Source: Qaidamihabitans albus
GTDB lineage: Bacteria > Actinomycetota > Actinomycetes > Mycobacteriales > Pseudonocardiaceae
Reading direction: 5' to 3'
DNA: 64,000 bases
Assembly (NCBI RefSeq): GCF_016464705.1
Contig: NZ_JAEHOB010000021.1
Location: 1-64,000, forward strand
Shown here piece by piece: positions 7,754 to 15,761 of the stretch; within the stretch, counting starts at the first letter, position 1; every line of letters begins with the position of its first letter. A model generated the notes under the pieces. That model saw nothing but the letters and a program-made list of their open reading frames with translations, did no database searches and was not told where the DNA came from. The position numbers and the translations under genes were made by a program.

Positions 7754-8572
7754 ATGAACGAGCTGGTTCCGTTATGGCGGCGTGCCCTGGCTGCGGAGAT
7801 CTGCTGGCTGGACGGCGCCGGGGAGCCCGCGGCCCTCGCCGTGACGCCGCTGCTGGCCGGTGACGTGCCGTGCGTGGCGCTGCCCTACGCCCGGGCGGGC
7901 GAGGTGGCGAGCCTGCACGAGGCCGCACGGGTGGCGTTCGCCGTGACGGACTCGCGCTCGCTGCCGGGAGGGGGACCGGGACGCGCCTGGATCGGCTCGG
8001 CGGGACGGACCGAGGACAGCGAGGGCGACTTCTTCGCCGTCGAGCTGCTGCGGCAGGAGCTGCTCAAGTACCCGCCCTCGCGCGCGCTTGCCGACAGCCC
8101 GCTGCTGTGCCGGGAGAACTGGTGGTGGCTGCCGCGGATCGTGATCCGGCTCGAACGGCCCGTACGGGAGGTGGAGCTGCCGCCGCGCACCAACCCGCGA
8201 CGGCACGCGCTGCTCGTGCGGGAGCGGGACGGGGAGCTTTCGCTGGACACGGCAGAGATCCCCGAGAGCCCGGAGATCCGGCCGTCGCAGGTCGTGCTGC
8301 GCCGGCCGGACGGCGGTGACCTGCGCGGTGACGGCGCAGGCGCGATGGCGTTGGGCTACGACTACTCCATGCCGGACCTGGAGCGCTGGGAGACGTGGTC
8401 GCTGCGTGGCAGGCTGCTCGGCGACCGGCTGGACGTCACCGAACGCCACGGCGATCCGGACGCGGAGCTCGGGCCGCTACCGCTGCTGGAGCGCATCCGG
8501 CGGCAGCGGGCGCTGTCGCGGGGCTGCCGGCGCGGGCTGGCGGGCACGCGGGAGCAGGAAAAGCGCAGGTAG
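7754..8572 (+). CDS. Uncharacterised actinobacterial protein
   Basis: A soluble 272-residue protein I cannot assign with confidence. The N-terminal half (MNELVPLWRRALAAEICWLD, then AVTPLLAGDVPCVALPYARA) alternates strands and turns in a way that recalls pyridoxamine-phosphate oxidase or heme-utilisation split barrels. The C-terminus is Arg-rich (RRQRALSRGCRRGLAGTR). There is no signal peptide or membrane segment. It is divergent from cstA and about 290 bp upstream of sirA, reading in the same direction. The AGGGAG before the ATG is unusually close to the start codon. Confidence 0.6.
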   Translation: MNELVPLWRRALAAEICWLDGAGEPAALAVTPLLAGDVPCVALPYARAGEVASLHEAARVAFAVTDSRSLPGGGPGRAWIGSAGRTEDSEGDFFAVELLRQELLKYPPSRALADSPLLCRENWWWLPRIVIRLERPVREVELPPRTNPRRHALLVRERDGELSLDTAEIPESPEIRPSQVVLRRPDGGDLRGDGAGAMALGYDYSMPDLERWETWSLRGRLLGDRLDVTERHGDPDAELGPLPLLERIRRQRALSRGCRRGLAGTREQEKRR

Positions 8573-8636
8573 TGATACTCCTCCCACCATCCGGACAGCG
8601 CTAGACCACATGTTGGGCTCGTGGCACCCTTGAGCC

Positions 8637-8717
8637 GTGACTTCCGCCGGTGTCCTGCTCGTGGTCCGACGCCACGTGGACTACCTGCGCGTCTCCAGCA
8701 GCCTCTGCCGGCGCTGA
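8637..8717 (+). CDS. Cysteine-type leader peptide upstream of sirA
   Basis: A 26-codon open frame (GTG start, TGA stop) encoding a peptide with VVRRHVDYLRVSSSLCRR at its C-terminal end. It matches the widespread actinobacterial putative leader peptide motif RRHVDxxRVSSxLC found before sulfur-assimilation genes. Mycobacterial examples have been reported to sense cysteine through translation of the Cys codon and so attenuate the downstream operon. Here the single Cys is codon 24 of 26, about 145 nt before sirA. No Shine-Dalgarno is visible, so a leaderless mRNA is possible. The rest of the 289-bp interval has no other gene I can support. Confidence 0.75.
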   Translation: MTSAGVLLVVRRHVDYLRVSSSLCRR

Positions 8718-8861
8718 CTTCTCCGCGCGCCACCCTTCTGCCCGAAGACGGACAAAGCCGGCGCCGGACGTGCCGCGAACTGCTCCCACCACCGGCCTGG
8801 TCGGACGTCCCGGTGCGCACGGCGCCTTCCACAGCTGCGACAGCCCTGGAGGACGACGAAG

Positions 8862-10544
8862 ATGGCCCCGAACACAGGCCGCCCCGCACGCACCAAGCAA
8901 CGCCGCGGTGAGGGCCAGTGGGCCCTGGGCTACCGCGAGCCGCTGAACCCCAACGAGCGCTCCAAGAAGGACGACGCGCCGCTCAACGTCCGGGCGCGCA
9001 TCGAGAACATCTACGCCCACCAGGGTTTCGATGCCATCGACCCGGGCGACCTGCGCGGACGTTTCCGCTGGTACGGCCTCTACACGCAGCGTAAGCCCGG
9101 CATCGAGGGCGGCCGCACGGCCACCCTGGAGCCCGAGGAGCTCGATGACGAGTACTTCATGCTGCGGGTGCGCATCGACGGCGGCGCGCTCACCACCGAG
9201 CAGCTCACGCTGATCGGCGAGCTCTCGCAGACCTACGCCCGCGACACCGCGGACATCACCGACCGGCAGAACGTCCAGTACCACTGGATCCGGATCGAGG
9301 ACATGCCCACGGTCTGGGAGAAGCTGGAGGCCGCGGGCCTGACCACGATGGAGGCGTGCGGCGACAGCCCGCGCGTCATCCTCGGGTCGCCGGTCGCGGG
9401 CATCGCCGCCGACGAGGTCATCGACGGCACTCCCGCGATCGACGAGATCAAGCGCCGCTACATCGGCGACCCGGCGTTCGCGAACCTGCCCCGCAAGTTC
9501 AAGACCGCGATCTCCGGCCAGCAGGACGTCGCCCACGAGATCCACGACGTGGCCTTCGTCGGGGTCGAGCATCCCGAACACGGCCCCGGCTTCGACGTGT
9601 GGGTCGGCGGCGGGCTCTCCACGAACCCGATGATCGGCCAGCGGCTGGGCGCCTGGGTCCCGCTGGAGGAGGTGCCGGACGTGTGGGCGGGCGTGGTCAG
9701 CGTCTTCCGCGACTACGGCTACCGCAGGTTGCGCGCCCGTGCCCGGATCAAGTTCCTGGTCAAGGACTGGGGCGCGGAGAGGTTCCGCGACGTGCTGGAG
9801 GCGGAGTACCTGGGGCGCAGGCTCGCCGACGGCCCTGCCCCGGTGGCCCCTGCGGCACCGGTGGACCACATCGGCGTGCATCCGCAGAAGGACGGCAACT
9901 TCTACGTCGGCGCCGCGCCGGTCGCCGGGCGGTCGTCGGGTTCGACGCTCATCGCCGTCGCCAAGGCGGCCGAGCGGGCCGGGTCCGGCAGGGTGCGGCT
10001 CACCCCGCAGCAGAAGCTGGTCGTACTGGACGTGCCGGAGGCGGACGTGGCCGGCCTGCGCGCGGAGCTGGCCGACATCGGCCTGCAGACCGAGCCGACG
10101 CCCTGGCGGCGCGGCGTGATGGCCTGCACCGGGATCGAGTTCTGCAAGCTCGCCATCGTGGAGACCAAGGCCCGCGCCCAGGAGCTGGTCGACGAGCTCG
10201 AGCGCAGTCTCGCCGACATCCAGTCCGGTCTCGACACGCCGGTGAGCGTGCATCTCAACGGCTGCCCCAATTCGTGCGCGCGCATCCAGACCGCCGATAT
10301 CGGGCTCAAGGGACAGATCGTCACCGACGCCGACGGCAACCAGGTCGAGGGATTCCAGGTGCACCTCGGCGGCGGGCTGGGCCTCGACGCGGGCTTCGGC
10401 CGCAAACTGCGCGGGCACAAGGTGACCAGCGCGGAGCTGACCGGGTACGTCGAACGCGTCGTGCGCAACTACGTCACCAGGCGCGAGCCCGGCGAGCGCT
10501 TCCCGCAGTGGGTCAGCAGGGCCGAGGAGGCTGAGCTGCGATGA
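8862..10544 (+). CDS. sirA: Ferredoxin-dependent sulfite (nitrite/sulfite) reductase
   Basis: Siroheme/[4Fe-4S] hemoprotein of 560 residues that reduces sulfite to sulfide by six electrons. The cluster-siroheme cysteines are in CTGIEFC (Cys422, Cys428) and CPNSC (Cys468, Cys472). The WYGLYTQRKPG and EACGD segments match the M. tuberculosis NirA/SirA family, whose active site has a Tyr-Cys crosslink. Clustering with cysH, cysDN and a siroheme chelatase argues for sulfite rather than nitrite as substrate. It heads the operon and its stop overlaps the following zinc-ribbon gene as ATGA. Expression is probably attenuated by the upstream Cys leader peptide. Confidence 0.94.
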   Translation: MAPNTGRPARTKQRRGEGQWALGYREPLNPNERSKKDDAPLNVRARIENIYAHQGFDAIDPGDLRGRFRWYGLYTQRKPGIEGGRTATLEPEELDDEYFMLRVRIDGGALTTEQLTLIGELSQTYARDTADITDRQNVQYHWIRIEDMPTVWEKLEAAGLTTMEACGDSPRVILGSPVAGIAADEVIDGTPAIDEIKRRYIGDPAFANLPRKFKTAISGQQDVAHEIHDVAFVGVEHPEHGPGFDVWVGGGLSTNPMIGQRLGAWVPLEEVPDVWAGVVSVFRDYGYRRLRARARIKFLVKDWGAERFRDVLEAEYLGRRLADGPAPVAPAAPVDHIGVHPQKDGNFYVGAAPVAGRSSGSTLIAVAKAAERAGSGRVRLTPQQKLVVLDVPEADVAGLRAELADIGLQTEPTPWRRGVMACTGIEFCKLAIVETKARAQELVDELERSLADIQSGLDTPVSVHLNGCPNSCARIQTADIGLKGQIVTDADGNQVEGFQVHLGGGLGLDAGFGRKLRGHKVTSAELTGYVERVVRNYVTRREPGERFPQWVSRAEEAELR

Positions 10545-10702
10545 GCGAACAACCCACCGGCCGGGCCGTGCCGTTCCACTGTCCGTACTGTGGCGACGAG
10601 GATCTCCGCCCGGAAGAGAACGGCGCGTGGCTGTGCTCATCCTGCAGGCGGGTGTTCTCGGTGACGTTCATCGGGCTTCAGATACCGGAGGTAACACGAT
10701 GA
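10541..10702 (+). CDS. Small zinc-ribbon protein between sirA and cysH
   Basis: A 53-residue frame with two CxxC knuckles, CPYC (Cys14, Cys17) and CSSC (about Cys32, Cys35), separated by 14 residues: a rubredoxin-like zinc ribbon. It overlaps sirA by 4 nt (ATGA) and cysH by 4 nt (ATGA), so it is certainly translated as part of the operon. Similar short proteins sit at this place in other actinobacterial sulfate-assimilation operons, as I recall. Function unknown; it could donate electrons, help metallocluster assembly or bind a partner reductase. Confidence 0.8.
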   Translation: MSEQPTGRAVPFHCPYCGDEDLRPEENGAWLCSSCRRVFSVTFIGLQIPEVTR

Positions 10703-11403
10703 CCACGGCGACGTCGGCCGAAGAGCTGAAGGCGCTCGCGGAGCGGGCGTCCGGCGAACTCGCGGACGCCGGTGCCGAGGAGGCACTGCAATGGGCCGTC
10801 GACCAGTTCGGCGACGACCTCATCGTCGCGTCCAACATGCAGGACGCGGTGCTGATCGACCTGGCCACCAAGGTCAAGCCCGATGTGGATGTTCTGTTTC
10901 TGGAGACCGGTTACCACTTCGCCGAGACGATCGGCACGCGCGACGCCATCGCGTCGGTGTACCCGGAGATCCGCGTGATCAACGCCAGGGCCGAGCAGTC
11001 GGTGGCCGAGCAGGACGCCGAGTACGGCCCCAAGCTGCACGACCGTGACCCAAACCAGTGCTGCTTCCTGCGCAAGGTGGTCCCGTTGCGCAACACGCTG
11101 GCGAACTACTCGTGCTGGGTCACGGGTGTACGCCGGGTCGACGCGCCGACCAGGGCGAACACGCCGATCGTGACGTGGGACGAGCGCAACGGGCTGGTCA
11201 AGGTCAACCCGATCGCGCCGTGGACCGACGAGGAGTTCGACGATTACCTCCACCAGCACGGGATCCTGCAGAATCCCCTCGTGAACGAGGGATATCCGTC
11301 CATCGGCTGCGCCCCGTGCACGGCCAAGGTCGCGCCGGGCGCCGACCCGCGCAGCGGCCGCTGGGCAGGCCAGTCCAAGACCGAGTGCGGCCTGCACGGC
11401 TGA
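10699..11403 (+). CDS. cysH: Adenylyl-sulfate (APS) reductase
   Basis: A 234-residue reductase converting adenylyl sulfate to sulfite with thioredoxin. The catalytic cysteine is Cys230 in the C-terminal ECGLHG. The paired cysteines Cys121-Cys122 and Cys204/Cys207 (CCFLRK and CAPC) are the [4Fe-4S] ligands that mark APS reductases and are absent from most PAPS reductases. The lack of an APS kinase domain on the neighbouring CysN agrees. An in-frame upstream ATG-less extension to 10627 exists, but the ATG at 10699 overlaps the zinc-ribbon stop and is the right start. Confidence 0.93.
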   Translation: MTTATSAEELKALAERASGELADAGAEEALQWAVDQFGDDLIVASNMQDAVLIDLATKVKPDVDVLFLETGYHFAETIGTRDAIASVYPEIRVINARAEQSVAEQDAEYGPKLHDRDPNQCCFLRKVVPLRNTLANYSCWVTGVRRVDAPTRANTPIVTWDERNGLVKVNPIAPWTDEEFDDYLHQHGILQNPLVNEGYPSIGCAPCTAKVAPGADPRSGRWAGQSKTECGLHG

Positions 11404-11478
11404 GCCGACTGCCGCGGACGGCACCCCGGCGACACAATCGCCTCGCGGGTTGCCCGACAAGCACCGAGAAAGGACGCC

Positions 11479-12438
11479 ATGACCGCACTTTCCGAAACGA
11501 GCGAGACCAGGGAGACCGGCGAGGCCCGCGCCGCGGCCGCCGACGCCGCGCGCGACAACCTCACCGCCCTGGAGTCGGAAGGTATGCACGTCTTCCGGGA
11601 GGTCGCCGGCGAGTTCGACCGGCCGGTGATCCTCTTCTCCGGCGGCAAGGACTCCACTCTGCTGCTGCACCTGGCGATCAAGGCGTTCTGGCCGGCGCCG
11701 GTGCCGTTCCCGCTGCTGCACGTCGACACCGGGCACAACTTCGACGAGGTGATCGAGTTCCGCGACCGCATGGTCGCCCAGCACGGCCTGCGGCTGATCG
11801 TCGCGCACGTGCAGGACTGGATCGACGACGGCAGGCTGACCGAGCGTCCCGACGGCACGCGCAACCCGTTGCAGACGCAGCCGTTGCTGGACACGATCAC
11901 CGAGCACAAGTTCGACGCCGTGTTCGGCGGCGGCCGCCGGGACGAGGAACGCGCCCGCGCCAAGGAGCGCATCTTCAGCCTGCGCAACGCCTTCGGTCAG
12001 TGGGAGCCCCGCCGTCAGCGGCCGGAGCTGTGGAACCTCTACAACGGCAGGCACCGCCCCGGCGAGCACGTCCGGGTCTTCCCGCTGTCCAACTGGACCG
12101 AGGCGGACGTCTGGAACTACATCGCCCGCGAGCGCGTCGAGCTTCCCTCGATCTACTACGCGCACCGGCGCAAGGTGTACCGGCGGGACGGCATGTGGCT
12201 CACCGAGGGGCCGTGGGGCGGACCGCGCGAGAACGAGACCGTCGAGGAGCTGACCGTGCGCTACCGCACCGTCGGTGACGGCTCGTGCACCGGCGCCGTC
12301 GAGTCCACGGCGGCCACGGTGGAGGAGGTCATCGCGGAGGTCCAGGCCAGCAGGCTGACCGAGCGCGGCGCCACCAGGGCGGACGACCGGCTGTCCGAGG
12401 CCGCGATGGAGGACCGTAAGCGGGAGGGGTACTTCTGA
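11479..12438 (+). CDS. cysD: Sulfate adenylyltransferase subunit 2
   Basis: Small catalytic subunit of ATP sulfurylase, 319 residues. The PP-loop FSGGKDSTLLLHLAIKAF near residues 51-68 binds ATP to adenylate sulfate, and VFGGGRRDEERARAKER is a conserved family segment. It works with the CysN GTPase, whose ATG overlaps the cysD stop as TGATG. It follows cysH by 75 bp with AGAAAGGA before the ATG; no promoter is obvious in that gap, so it may be in the sirA operon. Confidence 0.95.
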   Translation: MTALSETSETRETGEARAAAADAARDNLTALESEGMHVFREVAGEFDRPVILFSGGKDSTLLLHLAIKAFWPAPVPFPLLHVDTGHNFDEVIEFRDRMVAQHGLRLIVAHVQDWIDDGRLTERPDGTRNPLQTQPLLDTITEHKFDAVFGGGRRDEERARAKERIFSLRNAFGQWEPRRQRPELWNLYNGRHRPGEHVRVFPLSNWTEADVWNYIARERVELPSIYYAHRRKVYRRDGMWLTEGPWGGPRENETVEELTVRYRTVGDGSCTGAVESTAATVEEVIAEVQASRLTERGATRADDRLSEAAMEDRKREGYF

Positions 12439-13718
12439 TGTCGAGCCTGTTGAGGCTGGCCACCGCCGGCAGCGTGGACGACGGGAAGTCGACGCTGGTC
12501 GGGCGGCTGCTCTACGACACCAAGTCGGTGCTCGCCGACCAGCTCGACGCGGTGCAGCGCGCGAGCGTCGACCGTGGACTGTCCACGCCGGACCTCTCGC
12601 TGCTGGTGGACGGGCTGCGCTCCGAGCGGGAGCAGGGCATCACGATCGACGTGGCGTACCGGTACTTCGCCACGCCGCGGCGCAGCTTCGTGCTCGCCGA
12701 CACTCCCGGCCACGTGCAGTACACGCGCAACACGGTCACCGGTGCGTCCACCGCCCAGCTGGCCGTGCTGCTCGTCGACGCGCGCAAGGGCGTCGTGGAG
12801 CAGACGCGGCGGCACGCCGCCGTGCTGGCGCTGCTCGGGGTGCCGCGGCTGGTCCTCGCCGTGAACAAGGTCGACCTGATCGGCTACGACGAGGCGGAGT
12901 TCACGGTGATCGCGAAGGAGTTCGCGGGGCACGCCGCCTCCCTGGGCTACCCCGAGGGCTCGGTGCTGACCATCCCGGTCTCGGCACTGCACGGGGACAA
13001 CGTGGCCGTGCGCTCGGAGAACACCCCGTGGTACAGCGGCCCGACGCTGCTGGACCATCTGGAGAACGTGCCCGTGGCACCGGATCCGCACGACGCTCCC
13101 TTCCGCTTCCCGGTGCAGTACGTCATCCGCCCGCGCACGCCGGAGCACCCCGACTACCGCGGCTACGCGGGGCAGATCGCCGCGGGGACGGTGCGCCCCG
13201 GCGACGAGGTCGTGGTGCTCCCGCAGGGCCTGCACACCACGGTGGAGCGGGTGGACACCGCCGACGGCCCTCGGGACGAGGCCGGGTCCGGCAGTTCGGT
13301 GACCGTACTGCTGGCCGACGACCTGGACATCTCCCGGGGCGACCTGATCGCCTCCGCCGCCGACCGTCCGGTGGTGACCGACGAGTTCACGGCGGCGCTG
13401 TGCTGGCTGTCCAGCACGTCGCTGCGGCCGGGCGCGCGCGTGCTCGTCAAGCACGGCACGCGTACGGTGCAGGCGTTCGTCGACGAGCTCCACTCGCGTT
13501 TCGACGAGCAGGCGCTGTCCACAGTAGAGGACCCGGAGTCCTTGGAGCTCAACGAGATCGGCAGTGTCCGGCTGCGGCTCGCCGAGGAGATCCCGGTGGA
13601 CGACTACAGCCACAGCCCGCGCACGGGCGCCTTCCTGGTGATCGAGCCGAAGAACGGCGACACGCTCGCCGCCGGCATGGTCGGGGAGCGCTTCGCGAAG
13701 CTGGGCAGCACCGCGTGA
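12438..13718 (+). CDS. cysN: Sulfate adenylyltransferase subunit 1 (GTPase)
   Basis: EF-Tu-like GTPase subunit of ATP sulfurylase, 426 residues. Motifs are GSVDDGKST (residues 11-19), DTPGHVQYTRN and NKVD. GTP hydrolysis drives sulfate adenylation by CysD. The length shows a stand-alone CysN without the fused APS kinase (CysC) domain seen in M. tuberculosis, consistent with direct reduction of APS by CysH. Its stop overlaps the GTG of the chelatase gene (GTGA). Confidence 0.95.
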   Translation: MSSLLRLATAGSVDDGKSTLVGRLLYDTKSVLADQLDAVQRASVDRGLSTPDLSLLVDGLRSEREQGITIDVAYRYFATPRRSFVLADTPGHVQYTRNTVTGASTAQLAVLLVDARKGVVEQTRRHAAVLALLGVPRLVLAVNKVDLIGYDEAEFTVIAKEFAGHAASLGYPEGSVLTIPVSALHGDNVAVRSENTPWYSGPTLLDHLENVPVAPDPHDAPFRFPVQYVIRPRTPEHPDYRGYAGQIAAGTVRPGDEVVVLPQGLHTTVERVDTADGPRDEAGSGSSVTVLLADDLDISRGDLIASAADRPVVTDEFTAALCWLSSTSLRPGARVLVKHGTRTVQAFVDELHSRFDEQALSTVEDPESLELNEIGSVRLRLAEEIPVDDYSHSPRTGAFLVIEPKNGDTLAAGMVGERFAKLGSTA

Positions 13719-14452
13719 TCCTGGTGGCCGTCGCGCACGGCAGCCGCGACCCCCGGTCGGCGGCCACCGTGCGCTCCCTGGTCGCGGCCGTGGGCCGCGC
13801 GGCCGGCGGGATCGACGTGCGGCCGGCGTTTCTCGACCTTTCCGAGCCGAAGCTGGGTGACGTGCTTGCCGGCCTGCATGCCGAGGGCCACCGGGACGTC
13901 GTGGCGGTGCCGCTGTTGCTCGGCAGCGCCTACCACGCGCGGGTCGACCTGCCCGGCCTGGTCGCCGAGGCGACCGCCCGGTTCCCGCGGCTGACGGTGT
14001 CGATCGCGGACGTGCTCGGCGCGGACCCGCTGCTCGAGGCGGTCGCGCTCGACCGGCTGACCGCGGCGGGCGCGGACCCCGCCGATCCCGGGCTGGGCGT
14101 CGTGCTGGCCGCGGTGGGCTCGTCCCGGCCGTCGGCCAACGCGGCCGTGGACCGGCTCGCGCGGCGCTGGCAGGTCCGCCACGGCTGCCTGGTGGCGCCC
14201 GCGTTCGCCAGCGCCACGAAGCCGGACGTACCGGCCGCGGTCGCCAAGCTGCGGGCGCACGGCGCACGCCGCTTCGCGGTGGCCTCGTGGTTCCTCGCGC
14301 CCGGCCTGCTGCCGGACCGGGTGCGGGCGCTCGCCGAGCACTGCGCCCCCGGCGTGCGGATCGCCGAGCCGCTCGGTGCGGAGTCCCGAGTCGCCGAACT
14401 CGTGCTGCGGCGCTATCACGACGCCCGCGCCGCGCAGGCGCGCACCGCGTAA
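13715..14452 (+). CDS. Sirohydrochlorin chelatase (CbiX/SirB family)
   Basis: A 245-residue two-repeat chelatase. The N-terminal VAVAHGSRDPRS carries the conserved metal/tetrapyrrole His (residue 8), and PLLLGSAYHARVDLPGLV carries the second. It inserts Fe2+ into sirohydrochlorin to give siroheme, the cofactor of the SirA reductase at the head of the operon; a cobalt chelatase for cobalamin is the alternative. The GTG start at 13715 overlaps the cysN stop. The M. tuberculosis homologue also lies directly downstream of this sulfur cluster. Confidence 0.88.
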   Translation: MILVAVAHGSRDPRSAATVRSLVAAVGRAAGGIDVRPAFLDLSEPKLGDVLAGLHAEGHRDVVAVPLLLGSAYHARVDLPGLVAEATARFPRLTVSIADVLGADPLLEAVALDRLTAAGADPADPGLGVVLAAVGSSRPSANAAVDRLARRWQVRHGCLVAPAFASATKPDVPAAVAKLRAHGARRFAVASWFLAPGLLPDRVRALAEHCAPGVRIAEPLGAESRVAELVLRRYHDARAAQARTA

Positions 14453-14468
14453 CCCGCGCCGAGCGCCA

Positions 14469-14512
14469 CCAATGTGGCATCCGTTGCGTCCAACGCACCC
14501 AATGCCGCATCG
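14469..14512. repeat. Imperfect hairpin (ATGTGGCAT type)
   Basis: Inverted repeat with a stem of about 21 positions, 16-17 of them paired, and a very small loop. The left arm contains AATGTGGCAT and TTGCGT; the right arm has AACGCA and AATGCCGCAT. It lies between the chelatase and enoyl-CoA hydratase genes, which read the same way. I recall similar AATGTGGCATT-type intergenic repeats in Amycolatopsis. It could terminate the cys operon. A half-sized relative lies at 62308-62331. Confidence 0.55.
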
Positions 14513-14556
14513 GGGAGTCTCCGCCGCGGGAGTGACCGGTGTGTCAAAGTGTCCGC

Positions 14557-15339
14557 ATGGCTGACGAACTGGTGCAATACTCGGTGGCCGACGGGGCCGC
14601 GACCGTCACGCTCGACTCGCCGCACAACCGCAACGCGCTGTCCGCGCAGCTGCGCCGCGAGCTCGGCGCCGGCCTGGAGAAGGCGCTCGGCGACGACGAC
14701 GTGCGGGTCGTCGTGCTCGACCACACCGGGCCGGTCTTCTGCGCGGGAATGGACCTCAAGGAGGCCAGGGGCAGCGGCGCGGGCGATCAGGGCGTCAACG
14801 AGTTCCCCGCGATCCTCGAACGGATCTGGACCAGCCCCAAGCCGGTCGTGGCCAAGCTCGCCGGACCGGCGCGCGCCGGCGGGGTCGGCATCGTCGCGGC
14901 GGCCGACATCGCCGTGGCCGTCGAGGACGCCACCTTCGCCTTCAGCGAGGTGCGCATCGGCGTGGTGCCCGCCCTCATCTCGGTCACCGTGCTGCCACGC
15001 CTCACCGCCAGGGCGGCCCACGAGCTGTTCCTCACCGGGGACACGTTCGATGCCGCGCGCGCCGCCGAGATCGGGCTGATCAACGCGGCCGTGCCCGCGG
15101 AGCGGCTCGACACCGAGGTCGCGCGGTACGTCCGGTCACTGACGCTGGGCGGTCCCACCGCGCTCGCCGCCACCAAGGAACTGTTGCAGGGCGAGACGTC
15201 CGCCGGGATGTCCGAACGGTTCGCGGCCCTGCTGGAGACCTCCGCCCGGTTCTTCGCCGGCGAGGAGGGCCAGGAGGGCATCACCGCGTTCGCCGAGAAG
15301 CGCAAGCCGAACTGGGTCCCCGCCGGTCAGACCTCGTGA
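14557..15339 (+). CDS. Enoyl-CoA hydratase/isomerase family protein
   Basis: Crotonase-fold protein of 260 residues, probably acting on acyl-CoA thioesters. The oxyanion-hole segments are FCAGMDLKEA and GPARAGGVGIVAAADIAVA; the Glu in FSEVRIGVVPA sits where a catalytic acid is expected. The exact substrate cannot be read from sequence. A GTG six codons upstream is possible, but the ATG at 14557 starts the conserved part. The last codons, Thr-Ser-stop, lie in palindromic repeat copy 2. Confidence 0.88.
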   Translation: MADELVQYSVADGAATVTLDSPHNRNALSAQLRRELGAGLEKALGDDDVRVVVLDHTGPVFCAGMDLKEARGSGAGDQGVNEFPAILERIWTSPKPVVAKLAGPARAGGVGIVAAADIAVAVEDATFAFSEVRIGVVPALISVTVLPRLTARAAHELFLTGDTFDAARAAEIGLINAAVPAERLDTEVARYVRSLTLGGPTALAATKELLQGETSAGMSERFAALLETSARFFAGEEGQEGITAFAEKRKPNWVPAGQTS

Positions 15340-15377
15340 GTGCGCACACGAGTTAGAACGCCGGTACGCACTCACGA
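15333..15377. repeat. Palindromic repeat family R, copy 2
   Basis: Outer arms TCGTGAGTGCG / CGCACTCACGA around a core containing CGAGTTAGAACG, between the convergent enoyl-CoA hydratase and barstar genes. The left arm supplies the hydratase stop codon. Read in reverse complement it is almost identical, with two differences over 45 positions, to copy 5 located 41 kb away. Confidence 0.85.
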
Positions 15378-15386
15378 CCCCCGGGG

Positions 15387-15761
15387 CTAGGTGTCGGCCA
15401 GCACGACCGTCAGCGTGCGGCTGTCGGCGCGCTCACCACCAGAGGCGAGCGCGCGCTGGGCGTCGGAGAGCACGCTGTGCACGGCGAGGTAGGACTTCGG
15501 ATCGGCCTGCTTCAGCACGTCCGCGCCGACCCAGATCAGCACGTGCTCCCCGGAGGGCAGCCACGACAGGTCGGTCAGGCAGTCGTACAGCGCGTCGAGG
15601 TTGCGGCCGAACCAGTCCGGGAAGGACAGCGCGACCGCGATCGCGTCGAGGGTGCCGAGCCGGTCGTCGTGCTGGGCGCCGTCGAGCACGTGCGTGTGCG
15701 CGCCGCGCGCCCGGGCCTGGTCGGCGAGCGTCTTCGCATTCGGTTTCGGGGTGACGTTCAT
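15387..15761 (-). CDS. Barstar family ribonuclease inhibitor
   Basis: A 124-residue protein with the barstar core FPDWFGRNLDALYDCLTDLSW near residues 48-68. In barstar the equivalent acidic residues of this helix plug the RNase active site. The start ATG overlaps the stop of the upstream RNase gene by 4 nt, so toxin and inhibitor are coupled. It is expected to be cytoplasmic, protecting the cell from misdirected RNase. Confidence 0.92.
   Translation of the reverse strand: MNVTPKPNAKTLADQARARGAHTHVLDGAQHDDRLGTLDAIAVALSFPDWFGRNLDALYDCLTDLSWLPSGEHVLIWVGADVLKQADPKSYLAVHSVLSDAQRALASGGERADSRTLTVVLADT

Noticed and set aside
13516-13529. 14-bp TGTCCACAGTAGAG shared with 19468-19481
   Set aside because: Both copies lie inside coding regions, and a pair of shared 14-mers is expected by chance in 64 kb of GC-rich sequence.
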